A stretch of 6,093 bases of DNA, taken from an uncultured Flavobacterium sp. Its GTDB lineage: Bacteria; Bacteroidota; Bacteroidia; Flavobacteriales; Flavobacteriaceae. The notes beneath the pieces are model-generated. The model saw only the letters and a list, made by a program, of their open reading frames with translations, did no database searches and had not been told where the DNA came from. Below are positions 1 to 6,093 of this stretch, in pieces (the first letter of the stretch is position 1; each line of letters opens with the position of its first letter). A program made the translations under genes and the position numbers. Where the stretch lies: NCBI RefSeq assembly GCF_946482535.1, contig NZ_CAMLRU010000157.1, positions 1-6,093 on the forward strand, in the 5' to 3' direction.

Positions 1-1955
1 GCCGGAGCAGCATTTACAGTTAACACACCGCTACCAAAAGTAGCACCATCCCAAATATTACCATTATTTGGTGGTGAAGCATTGATTCCTCCGTAAACAT
101 ATGGCCCTCCGTTTAAGGTATAACGAGTAGCATAGTAATATGTTCCCGGTGCCAAAGTTGTTCCTATTACTGCTTGATACTCATCATCATTTCCATATTC
201 AACATTGAAAGTAGCAGGAACCCAAGTAGTCCATGTATTTGGATTTGAATTATCTCCTACAGGACTAATTCCAACCCATGCAAGTACACCAGGCGCTTGT
301 CCTACAGTAGTATCTGTAAGACCAGGCTCATAAACTCTTCCGTAAACCGTTACATTCCCACCTTGTACAATTGATGCTGTTGGTGGCCATTGTAAATTGG
401 CATAATCAACCGCATCAGTTGGTTGAGGCTCTGTAGTAAAACTCCAAATGGTACAACCAATAGCTTGACCGGCTGCATTTCGGGCAATAATTTGCCAGTA
501 AACTGTAAAGCTGTATTCTCCGATTGGTCCAACTCCTGTAATAGAAGTAGTTGTCACATTACCTTCAAAAACTAAATTATCAACAGCTGTTCCTGTATAT
601 AAATCGTAAGAAGTAGCAGGATCACCGGTTGTTGGTGCTGTCCATGAAATATCAAAAGTAGAGAATGCAGGTACTGTTGTACTGCCATCTGCCGGTGTCG
701 GATTAGTAGCACATCCCGGAACTACAGCTGTTGTAGTACAAATACCTCTTCTTTCTCTTCCGGCAGTTGATGTACCGCAATCAGAATCTAAATGAAGATA
801 AAAACGAATTACTTGATCCGCTGTTGGTGTAAATGATACAGAGCCTGTTCCTACTGCATATGCAGTTGTACCATTAGCATCGGTAAGGGTAAGGTAATCT
901 GTTGGAACTGAACTTGAGAAAGTATAACTGTTTGAAGCATAAACTTGAACATTTGAATATTCACCTGGCCAAGTATCTTCTGTGAATAATTCTTCACTTC
1001 CATTACAATTCTCGAAAACTAAAGTGTCAGCCGGATATAAATAACCGTTCAAACATAAAGTGCCACAAATCACATTTGTAGTTCTATCACTATCTTCAGT
1101 TCCACAAGTTATATCGGTATTTAAATGTACTCTAATATCTCCGGTAACGGTTGAAACCCATGTAAGTGGCTGTGTTCCTGAAGCAGCTGAAGTCAATCCG
1201 TCATCGGTACTGATGGTAAAGAAATCTGTTACTACAGAACTGGTAAATTTATATGTTTCTCCTGAAGTAACACTTACATAAAAATAATCTCCCGCATACG
1301 AATCATCCGCAATTTGAGTTGGTGTTACCCCATCACAGAATGCAGGTACGGTAGTGTCAGGAGGATAATTAAACCCTGTTAAACATGGAGTAGGCACCGA
1401 AATGATTGTTGGTGAATTAAAACAAAAACCCCACTCCCAATCTTGATCATCAAAATTAATTCTGTAACGGAATCCTGCCAATTGGGAAGGAGTAAATGAA
1501 GATAAATCTAAATCAGAACTGGTATACAATGTTTTTGCAGGTGTACAGAAATTATCTGTAACCGCGGTGTTGTTGCCCGGAATATTAGCTCCCCAAGGAG
1601 TCCATGCCGCTAAGTCAGCATCCCAATATTCTAAACGCAAAAAACCGGCAAGTACTCTGTAAGTGTATTGAACACTAACTCTAACTTTAGATTCACCGGC
1701 TGAAACAGCAGCTGTTAAATTTATGACCGGTGACTCAGCAGCTATGTTATCAACACTTAACTGTCCGGCATCGTCGTCATCCCAGGCAAAATTAGCACTA
1801 GTGGTAGGATTGCCTTCTAAAGCGGCGGGAATGTTGTTAAAAGTACCCGTAACCGTCCAAGCCGCATTGGGCCAGGCTGCATTTTGGTTCAGTACTTGTG
1901 CATTTATTTGCCAGACCGAGAATAAGGCAAATAACATTAAGTAATGTTTTTTCAT
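1..1955 (-). CDS. Large secreted modular protein with tandem four-Cys modules and Fn3 domain (C-terminus beyond window)
   Basis: The reading frame is open from an ATG at 1955 to the left edge: 651 codons with no stop, so the gene is partial. Residues 1-19 form a signal peptide (KK, hydrophobic core, cleavage INA|Q), so export to the periplasm and beyond is expected. Residues about 20-190 look like a jelly-roll/galactose-binding type region with a DDDD acidic patch at 59-62. Residues 191-297 and 301-406 are two homologous modules with matching cysteines. Residues about 414-508 are a fibronectin type III domain (start CATNPTPADG, W438, YW at 486-487, end WSFTT). Residues about 512-650 form another Ig- or carbohydrate-binding-like domain rich in W, Y and G (NLQWPP, YEPG, PGTYYYATRY, GGPYVYGG). 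This layout is typical of Flavobacteriia proteins sent out by the type IX secretion system, but the sorting domain would lie outside the window. The function is not recognisable; an adhesin, or the non-catalytic front of a hydrolase or nuclease, are both possible. It is preceded by a terminator and has its own candidate promoter. Confidence 0.88.
   Translation of the reverse strand, partial: MKKHYLMLFALFSVWQINAQVLNQNAAWPNAAWTVTGTFNNIPAALEGNPTTSANFAWDDDDAGQLSVDNIAAESPVINLTAAVSAGESKVRVSVQYTYRVLAGFLRLEYWDADLAAWTPWGANIPGNNTAVTDNFCTPAKTLYTSSDLDLSSFTPSQLAGFRYRINFDDQDWEWGFCFNSPTIISVPTPCLTGFNYPPDTTVPAFCDGVTPTQIADDSYAGDYFYVSVTSGETYKFTSSVVTDFFTISTDDGLTSAASGTQPLTWVSTVTGDIRVHLNTDITCGTEDSDRTTNVICGTLCLNGYLYPADTLVFENCNGSEELFTEDTWPGEYSNVQVYASNSYTFSSSVPTDYLTLTDANGTTAYAVGTGSVSFTPTADQVIRFYLHLDSDCGTSTAGRERRGICTTTAVVPGCATNPTPADGSTTVPAFSTFDISWTAPTTGDPATSYDLYTGTAVDNLVFEGNVTTTSITGVGPIGEYSFTVYWQIIARNAAGQAIGCTIWSFTTEPQPTDAVDYANLQWPPTASIVQGGNVTVYGRVYEPGLTDTTVGQAPGVLAWVGISPVGDNSNPNTWTTWVPATFNVEYGNDDEYQAVIGTTLAPGTYYYATRYTLNGGPYVYGGINASPPNNGNIWDGATFGSGVLTVNAAP
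738..1055 (-). repeat. Protein module copy 2 (four-Cys beta module, residues 301-406)
   Basis: This is the second tandem copy, beginning CLNGYLYPAD directly after a three-residue linker. Its cysteines are at residues 301, 317, 393 and 406, so the gaps (16, 76, 13) nearly equal those of copy 1 (16, 77, 13). It is followed within about ten residues by the fibronectin type III domain. The repeat period is 110 residues. Clear divergence between copies at most positions shows an old duplication rather than a recent one. Confidence 0.8.
1065..1385 (-). repeat. Protein module copy 1 (four-Cys beta module, residues 191-297)
   Basis: This is the first of two tandem homologous coding modules in the secreted protein. 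It begins CLTGFNYPPD and ends with a Cys at residue 297. Cysteines are at residues 191, 207, 284 and 297. Shared landmarks with copy 2 are the C-L-x-G-[FY]-x-YP start, a CxG turn, a GD/GEY motif, a TY-x-F-[TS]-S-S strand, a TD-[FY]-[FL]-T strand, an I-R-[VF]-x-L strand and a final D-x-x-CGT...R...C block. The similarity is at protein level; DNA identity is diluted. The even cysteine count suggests two disulfides, which is an inference. Confidence 0.8.
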
Positions 1956-1982
1956 TTGTTAAAGATTAAAAGTTAATTATCA

Positions 1983-2013
1983 TAAAGATAATTTAAATAA
2001 AAAAAACTCACAA
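1983..2013 (-). promoter_or_regulatory. Candidate promoter for the secreted modular protein
   Basis: On the minus strand, TATCTTTA (1990 to 1983) fits the Bacteroidota -7 element TAnnTTTG except for the last base. A TTG at 2013 to 2011 lies 20 nt upstream, within the usual spacing range for the -33 element. This would put the transcript start near 1976-1978 and give a leader of about 20 nt before the ATG at 1955. The TTG lies inside the stem of the fabV terminator. The upstream gene is closed off by that terminator and only 43 bp remain before the start codon, so a promoter here is needed. The exact elements are an inference in very AT-rich DNA. Confidence 0.4.
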
Positions 2014-2033
2014 AGAAATATTTGTGAGTTTTT
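1999..2033 (-). terminator. Rho-independent terminator after fabV
   Basis: A perfect 13-bp inverted repeat (arms 2002-2014 and 2021-2033, six-base loop 2015-2020) lies 26 nt past the fabV stop codon. Read on the minus strand, the hairpin closes with eight consecutive U residues (1999-2006; the last part of the stem pairs with the A run on the other side). This is the textbook form of an intrinsic terminator. The symmetric A/T runs could also let it work in the plus direction, but no plus-strand gene leads into it. Confidence 0.85.
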
Positions 2034-2059
2034 AAAATAGATATTAACAATCTTATATG

Positions 2060-3250
2060 TTATTTAACACTTGGAACCAGGACCATTTCATTAGTATCCG
2101 CATTATAATCAACCCCGTCAAAACCGAAACCGAATAAATTTAAGAAATCTTGTTTATACCCGGCTAAATCTCCAATCTCAGGAAGATTTTCAGTCGTAGC
2201 TGTTGCCCACAAAGCTTTGACTCTTTCCTGAATATCATCGCGCATTTCCCAATCATCAATTCTGATTCTGCCTTTATCATCAGTAGGAACTGCTCCGTTG
2301 GTATAAAGTCTGTCCGCAAACAGTCTCTGAATTTGCTCAATACAACCTTCGTGCACACCTTCGGCTTTCATTATTTTGTACAATAAAGAAATATACAATG
2401 GAATCACCGGAATGGCAGAACTGGCTTGGGTTACCAATGCTTTGTTAACTGAAACATAGGCTTTTCCGCCCAAAGATTTTAAACTATCTGTAATTTCAAA
2501 AGCGGTAGCTTCCAAGTGGTCTTTGGCTCTACCAATGGTTCCTTTTCGATAAACCGCTTCAGTTACTTCAGGTCCAATATAAGAATAAGCAATTGTTGTT
2601 GTACCTTCTGCTAAAACTCCGGCATTTTTTAAGGCTTCCATCCACATCGCCCAATCTTCTCCTCCCATCACTACCACAGTGTTATCGATATCTTCCTGAT
2701 TAGCAGGTTCAATAGAAACTTGGGTCACATTACCTGTGTGAAAATCTACTGTTTTGTTGGTAAACGTACTTCCGATTGGCTTTAAAACCGAACGATGCAA
2801 TACACCGGTAACAGGATGCATACGAACCGGTGAAGCCAAGCTGTAGATTACCATATCCACCTGACCCAAATCGGCTTTGATTATATCAATTGTCTTTTGT
2901 TTAACTTCGTTAGAAAAAGCATCACCATTGATACTTTTAGCATACAAACCTACTTTTTGCGCTTCTTGTTCGAAAGCAGCAGAATTATACCAACCCGGAG
3001 TAGCCGTTTTACCTTCAGCAGGCTCTTTCTCAAAGAAAACACCAATCGTCGCGGCATTAGAACCAAAAGCAGCTGTAATTCTGGAAGCCAAACCAAAACC
3101 GGTAGAAGCACCAATTACTAATACCTTTTTAGCACCTTCAATAGTGCCTTTAGATTTTACATAACTTATTTGATTTCTAACACTTTGAGCACATCCTTCA
3201 GGATGAGCTGTTAAACAAATAAACCCGCGCATTCTTGGTTCTATAATCAT
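2060..3250 (-). CDS. fabV: Trans-2-enoyl-ACP/CoA reductase, FabV family (NADH)
   Basis: This cytoplasmic enzyme reduces the trans-2 double bond of enoyl-ACP or enoyl-CoA with NADH, the last step of each fatty-acid elongation round. The 396-residue length is normal for the family (about 390-400). The N-terminus (MIIEPRMRGFICLTAHPEGC) matches the conserved FabV/TER start, supporting the ATG at 3250. The NAD-binding loop GASTGFG is at residues 47-53, and an acidic residue after the second strand (VFFEKEP, E74) fits NADH preference. The motifs SLASPVR (137-143) and MGGEDWAMWM (195-204) are characteristic. The catalytic pair Y234-(X8)-K243, the FabV hallmark, is intact. The C-terminus (FGFGFDGVDYNAD) is also typical. 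The gene follows recN after 66 bp with a candidate promoter and ends at a strong terminator. FabV enzymes known from other bacteria resist triclosan. Whether this one mainly serves ACP or CoA substrates cannot be told from sequence. Confidence 0.96.
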   Translation of the reverse strand: MIIEPRMRGFICLTAHPEGCAQSVRNQISYVKSKGTIEGAKKVLVIGASTGFGLASRITAAFGSNAATIGVFFEKEPAEGKTATPGWYNSAAFEQEAQKVGLYAKSINGDAFSNEVKQKTIDIIKADLGQVDMVIYSLASPVRMHPVTGVLHRSVLKPIGSTFTNKTVDFHTGNVTQVSIEPANQEDIDNTVVVMGGEDWAMWMEALKNAGVLAEGTTTIAYSYIGPEVTEAVYRKGTIGRAKDHLEATAFEITDSLKSLGGKAYVSVNKALVTQASSAIPVIPLYISLLYKIMKAEGVHEGCIEQIQRLFADRLYTNGAVPTDDKGRIRIDDWEMRDDIQERVKALWATATTENLPEIGDLAGYKQDFLNLFGFGFDGVDYNADTNEMVLVPSVK

Positions 3251-3294
3251 ATTCTGTGAAATTAAGTTGTCTGTATATTAAAATTAATGTGGTA

Positions 3295-3302
3295 CAAAAA
3301 TA
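3295..3302 (-). promoter_or_regulatory. Candidate -7 promoter element for fabV
   Basis: Within the 66-bp gap between recN and fabV the minus strand reads TATTTTTG, an exact match to the Bacteroidota -7 consensus TAnnTTTG. It would give a leader of roughly 35-40 nt before the fabV ATG at 3250. I see no clean TTG at the proper distance upstream; the nearest is a TTA 23 nt away, inside the recN 3' end, so the -33 element is weak. No terminator separates recN from fabV, so read-through from recN is also possible. Confidence 0.4.
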
Positions 3303-3316
3303 ATAAATTAAAACGG

Positions 3317-4969
3317 TTAGTTCAGTAACGCTTTGGCATGATTCAGTGCCGAATCAGAAATATCTTTTCCGGAAAGCATTTCGGCGATTTCTATGATGCG
3401 TTCCTCGTTGGTCAACAATTTCAATTCGGAAACGGTATTGTTACCTAAAACTGTTTTAAAAACTTTATAATGGGTATTGCCTTTGGCGGCAATTTGAGGC
3501 AAATGTGTAATCGCAAAAACCTGCATTGATTGACTCATCGCTCTCATGATTTCTCCCATTTTATTAGCAATTTCTCCTGAAACTCCGGTGTCAATTTCAT
3601 CAAAAATAATCGTTGGAAGTTTGGAATATTGCGATAGTATAGATTTTACTGCCAACATGATTCGGGACATTTCTCCACCGGAAGCTACCTTTTTCAACAA
3701 TCCGAAATCGGTTCCCTTATTGGCGGAAAACAAGAACTCCAGACTGTCTTTACCGTTATTATAGTAAGTTGTTGAAGGTGTAACCTCAATCTTGAATCTA
3801 ACATTGGGCATGCCTAATAAATTGAGCATATCAATTAGTTTTTGACTCAAATTAGGAATAGCTTCTCTCCTGCTTTGAGTAATTTTGCCGGCAATGTCAT
3901 CCAATTGGGTTTCAAAATCTTTAAGACTGTTTTCCAATTTCACAATCTCTTCTTCTAAGGTTACTACCGAAACCACTCTATCTTCCAACTCATTCTGAAT
4001 GGCTATCAATTCTTCAACTGTTTGCACTTGGTGTTTTTTCTGCAAACTGTAAATCAATTGCAGTTTTTGATTGATGAGTTCTAATTTTTCAGGATCATTA
4101 AAAACCATTTCTGATTCGCGATTAAGCTCCTTGACGATATCGTCAAATTCAATCAGAATCGAATTTGTGCGGTCAAAAAGCGACTCGTATTCAACAGAAA
4201 AGTTCGCGTTTTTTTGGAGTATCGATTTGAATTCTTTCAAGTTTTTCAATAAACCGAATTGGTCTTCATTGGCCAAAGCCAAAAGCATGGAAAGATTCTC
4301 TTTGATGAATTCAACATTATTCAACGCTTCATAAGCCTTTTCGAGTTCTTCCAGCTCACCGGCCTTTAAGTTGGCAGTATGCAATTCGTTAAAAAGAAAT
4401 TCATTATAATCTTTCTCTTTTAAAATGGCTGACAAACTCGCTTTTTTAGTTTCCAAACCGTTTTTTGCCGAACGATATTGTTTTAAAACAGATTCATATT
4501 CGGCTCTGAATTGTTGATTATCCGCGATGGCATCAATGATTTTGAACTGGTATTCTTCTTCCGACAATTCTAAAGTTTGGTGTTGCGAATGCACATCAAT
4601 TAAATACAAACTCAGGTCTTGTAATTGTTGTAAATTCACCGGACTATCATTAACAAATGCTCTTGATTTACCGGAAGGCAAAATTTCACGGCGGATGATG
4701 GTTTCGTCTTCATAATCCAAATCATTGGCTTCGAAGAATGGTTGTAAGTCGTATTTTCCGAGGGCAAAGTTGGCTTCAACGATGCATTTCTCTTCTTTAT
4801 TTTTAAGCGAAGACAAATCGGCTCTTTTACCAAGGACCAATCCTAAAGCACCAAGAAGTATTGATTTTCCGGCACCTGTTTCACCGGTTATAATTGAAAA
4901 ACCCTGAGAAAAATCAATATTCAATTTTTCAATTAAAGCGAAATTTTCAATCGAAAGCGAAGTAATCAT
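3317..4969 (-). CDS. recN: DNA repair protein RecN (SMC-like ATPase)
   Basis: RecN is a cytoplasmic SMC-family ATPase that acts in recombinational repair of double-strand breaks. The 550-residue length is usual. The N-terminal ATPase half contains Walker A GETGAGKS (residues 29-36) and the RecN-type Q-loop region DVHSQHQTLEL (125-135, equivalent to the HGQHEHQ motif of other RecN proteins). Residues about 150-380 are Glu/Lys/Leu-rich helical coiled coil. The C-terminal half has the ABC signature VASGGEMSR (428-436), Walker B with D-loop TIIFDEIDTGVSG (453-465) and the switch region ITHLPQIAA (487-495). It ends with the family's typical MLSGKDISDSALNHAKALL. All motifs are intact. The ATG at 4969 gives the standard start MITSLSIENFALIE. 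The gap to the upstream DUF4835/PorD gene is only 41 bp and has no terminator, so it is probably in the same transcript as coaBC. No SOS (LexA) box is recognisable upstream, but flavobacterial boxes are not well known to me. Confidence 0.98.
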   Translation of the reverse strand: MITSLSIENFALIEKLNIDFSQGFSIITGETGAGKSILLGALGLVLGKRADLSSLKNKEEKCIVEANFALGKYDLQPFFEANDLDYEDETIIRREILPSGKSRAFVNDSPVNLQQLQDLSLYLIDVHSQHQTLELSEEEYQFKIIDAIADNQQFRAEYESVLKQYRSAKNGLETKKASLSAILKEKDYNEFLFNELHTANLKAGELEELEKAYEALNNVEFIKENLSMLLALANEDQFGLLKNLKEFKSILQKNANFSVEYESLFDRTNSILIEFDDIVKELNRESEMVFNDPEKLELINQKLQLIYSLQKKHQVQTVEELIAIQNELEDRVVSVVTLEEEIVKLENSLKDFETQLDDIAGKITQSRREAIPNLSQKLIDMLNLLGMPNVRFKIEVTPSTTYYNNGKDSLEFLFSANKGTDFGLLKKVASGGEMSRIMLAVKSILSQYSKLPTIIFDEIDTGVSGEIANKMGEIMRAMSQSMQVFAITHLPQIAAKGNTHYKVFKTVLGNNTVSELKLLTNEERIIEIAEMLSGKDISDSALNHAKALLN

Positions 4970-5010
4970 GTGCAGAAAATGTAGTACCGTTTAAGTAGTA
5001 AATATACTAA

Positions 5011-5898
5011 TTATAACTTGATAGTTGCCCATTTGCTGGAATTGAGCGGAGAAATTCTGTTCAAGGTATCAATAGTCCCTGAGAGAGAAACCTTTGGCCC
5101 ACCCGAAAGTATTGAAACAATTTCATCTCCTTTGGCATCAAAGAACACTCTGATTAAAAAAGCATTGGAACGAATTTTATAAATGTCACTCAAAGTGTTG
5201 ATAGATTCTAAGATTTTTTCTTTTGATGATTTCAAATCTTTAGTCATGTTGTCTAATCCTTCTCTGTGGTACTGGTACATGGCATCTCTGAAAGCATCAT
5301 AAGTACCGGATAAGATATCGTTAATTAAAAAGAAACGATTTTGATTGCCGTCGGCTTGACTCCAACCTTTGTAACCGCTTTGTTGGGCTACCGTCATAAT
5401 TTGTTGGGCTATATCAAACCAAGGTTTTCCTCCGTATTTAGCATAAGTATCCGCATCAAAACCGAGTATCATATAGCTGTAATAAGCTAATACAGACACT
5501 AAGTTAGAATCGAAATTGGCCGGATTGAAAAGCAAGTTTTCAAATTCTACATAGCGAAAAGAAAAATCCTTGTCGTTGTAATTGAATACCGGAGAAGAAT
5601 AAGTGGAATTAAATATAGGTCTGGAAGATTCAACTTGAATAGTAGCTGAAAATTGGTTAGAGTCATAACTGTTCAGGATAATCACCATAGAACAGTTGAT
5701 TTTTTCATTTTGGTCAAAACTTTCACCTGTCCAATCGGTTTTATTTACAAACTCGCTAATAGATTTCTCTAAATTCTTAAAAATCTGATTATTGGTACTG
5801 GCAATCTTGTCCGAATTGACCTGAACAGAACAGTTCAACTGCTGCGCATTGGCAATTCCGAACAAAAACAATAAAAGAAAACTAACTATTTTTTTCAT
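5011..5898 (-). CDS. porD: DUF4835 family exported protein (named PorD in some annotations)
   Basis: This 295-residue protein has a clear type I signal peptide (MKK, Leu/Phe core, cleavage after ANA at residue 18) and a mature start QQLNCSVQVNSDKI typical of the DUF4835 family. That points to a soluble or surface-associated periplasmic/outer-membrane location. Other family landmarks visible are a C69 that could pair with C23, an FSFRYVEFENLLFNPANFDSNL-type stretch at about 113-134 and an AYYSYMILGFDADTY segment (138-152). Next come a conserved GG-x-x-W-F (156-161) and GW (178-179), then a long helical stretch (about 190-245) with R-x-A-x-Y-x-Y-H-x-x-G-L-D near 204-216. Some pipelines call the family PorD, a type IX secretion component, but no mechanism is evident from sequence and that role should be treated as provisional. 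Its start overlaps the coaBC stop by 17 bp, indicating translational coupling, and recN follows 41 bp downstream. Confidence 0.92.
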   Translation of the reverse strand: MKKIVSFLLLFLFGIANAQQLNCSVQVNSDKIASTNNQIFKNLEKSISEFVNKTDWTGESFDQNEKINCSMVIILNSYDSNQFSATIQVESSRPIFNSTYSSPVFNYNDKDFSFRYVEFENLLFNPANFDSNLVSVLAYYSYMILGFDADTYAKYGGKPWFDIAQQIMTVAQQSGYKGWSQADGNQNRFFLINDILSGTYDAFRDAMYQYHREGLDNMTKDLKSSKEKILESINTLSDIYKIRSNAFLIRVFFDAKGDEIVSILSGGPKVSLSGTIDTLNRISPLNSSKWATIKL

Positions 5899-6093
5899 AA
5901 TGTGTGATTACTTTTGTCATTATATCCTCCGCTACCGCTTCTTTTGATTTCAGTGACATGGGCTCAACAACAAAATCCTTATCGATAAACGTTACTTTGT
6001 TTGTTGGCGTTGCAAAACCGGCACCCTTGTCTTGTAGCGAATTTAAAACAATCAAATCTAAGTTTTTTTTCTGAATTTTCAACTTCGCATTTT
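5882..6093 (-). CDS. coaBC: CoaBC, C-terminal end (phosphopantothenoylcysteine synthase/decarboxylase), partial
   Basis: Only the last 69 residues are in the window; the frame runs open through the right edge and ends with TAG at 5882-5884. CoaBC is a cytoplasmic bifunctional enzyme: it joins cysteine to 4'-phosphopantothenate using CTP (CoaB) and then decarboxylates the product (CoaC), two steps of coenzyme A synthesis. The visible part is the tail of the CoaB domain. It has the family signature in which NAK-x-K-(L/I) leads to KKNLDLIVLNS, followed by G-A-G-F-x-x-x-x-N-K-V-T-F-I, then a K-x-x-V-A-x-x-I helix (EAVAEDIMTKVI) that closes the protein. A TTG at 6082 is an internal Leu codon, not a start. 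The 17-bp overlap with the following gene shows they share an mRNA. Confidence 0.93.
   Translation of the reverse strand, partial: NAKLKIQKKNLDLIVLNSLQDKGAGFATPTNKVTFIDKDFVVEPMSLKSKEAVAEDIMTKVITHYEKNS

Noticed and set aside
1060..1281. 73-codon plus-strand open frame
   Set aside because: It lies entirely antisense to the clear secreted-protein frame, covers the four-Cys module, and has no recognisable protein features of its own.
662..1349. A 13-base direct repeat (agaatgcaggtac at 662-674 and 1337-1349) as a possible recombination or mobile-element site
   Set aside because: Both copies encode the same short peptide piece (VPAF) in frame in the secreted protein, so shared codon use explains it; no element boundary is visible.
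1723..1944. 73-codon plus-strand open frame opposite the N-terminus of the secreted protein
   Set aside because: It is antisense to the signal peptide and N-terminal region, with no promoter or homology that I recognise.
2877..3164. 95-codon plus-strand open frame
   Set aside because: It is antisense to the conserved FabV cofactor-binding region; FabV motifs fully explain the sequence.
4071..4334. 87-codon plus-strand open frame
   Set aside because: It is antisense to the RecN coiled coil; the composition (Ser/Phe-rich) is what the reverse of Lys/Glu-rich codons produces.
4996..5009. Small inverted repeat (tagta/tacta) between the DUF4835 gene and recN as a terminator
   Set aside because: The stem is only 5 AT-rich base pairs with no U tract after it, too weak for a terminator and likely chance in AT-rich DNA.
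5882..6082. TTG at 6082 as the start of a 66-residue gene
   Set aside because: The frame continues upstream to the window edge with CoaBC-like residues, so this is an internal Leu codon of a truncated gene.
1..6093. CRISPR array, tRNA, riboswitch, insertion sequence or defence system
   Set aside because: I looked on both strands and saw no regular short repeats with spacers, no tRNA-like cloverleaf, no transposase and no long noncoding stretch; the longest gap between genes is 104 bp.

Overview
The window looks like chromosomal DNA from a member of the Flavobacteriia (phylum Bacteroidota), probably Flavobacterium or a close relative. The sequence is AT-rich. Upstream regions lack clear Shine-Dalgarno sites, and promoter-like stretches resemble the Bacteroidota TTG / TAnnTTTG pattern. 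Signal peptides end in the short 'NA|Q' form common in this group. One gene (DUF4835, also called PorD) is confined to the phylum as far as I know. All five supported genes lie on the minus strand, so transcription runs from high to low coordinates.

Right part (6093 down to 3317): the 3' end of coaBC (coenzyme A biosynthesis), then a DUF4835/PorD-family exported protein whose start overlaps the coaBC stop by 17 bp, then recN (SMC-like DNA repair ATPase) after a 41-bp gap. This looks like one operon of housekeeping genes. From memory, the coaBC - DUF4835 - recN order recurs in Flavobacteriia.

Middle (3250 to 2060): fabV, an intact NADH-dependent trans-2-enoyl-ACP/CoA reductase of the last step of fatty-acid elongation. 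It follows recN after 66 bp that contain a good -7 promoter match (TATTTTTG). It ends at a strong intrinsic terminator, a perfect 13-bp stem followed by eight U residues.

Left part (1955 to 1, running off the window): the N-terminal 651 residues of a large secreted, modular beta-sandwich protein. It has a signal peptide, a jelly-roll-like N-terminal region, two tandem ~107-residue modules with the same four-cysteine spacing, a fibronectin type III domain and a further Ig/CBM-like domain. The C-terminus is outside the window, so its catalytic domain (if any) and expected type IX secretion sorting domain cannot be seen. Its candidate promoter appears to use the terminator hairpin of fabV as part of its -33 region.

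No tRNA, rRNA, CRISPR array, insertion sequence, phage gene or defence system is visible. The window is mostly ordinary core genome. The least understood items are the modular secreted protein and the DUF4835/PorD protein.
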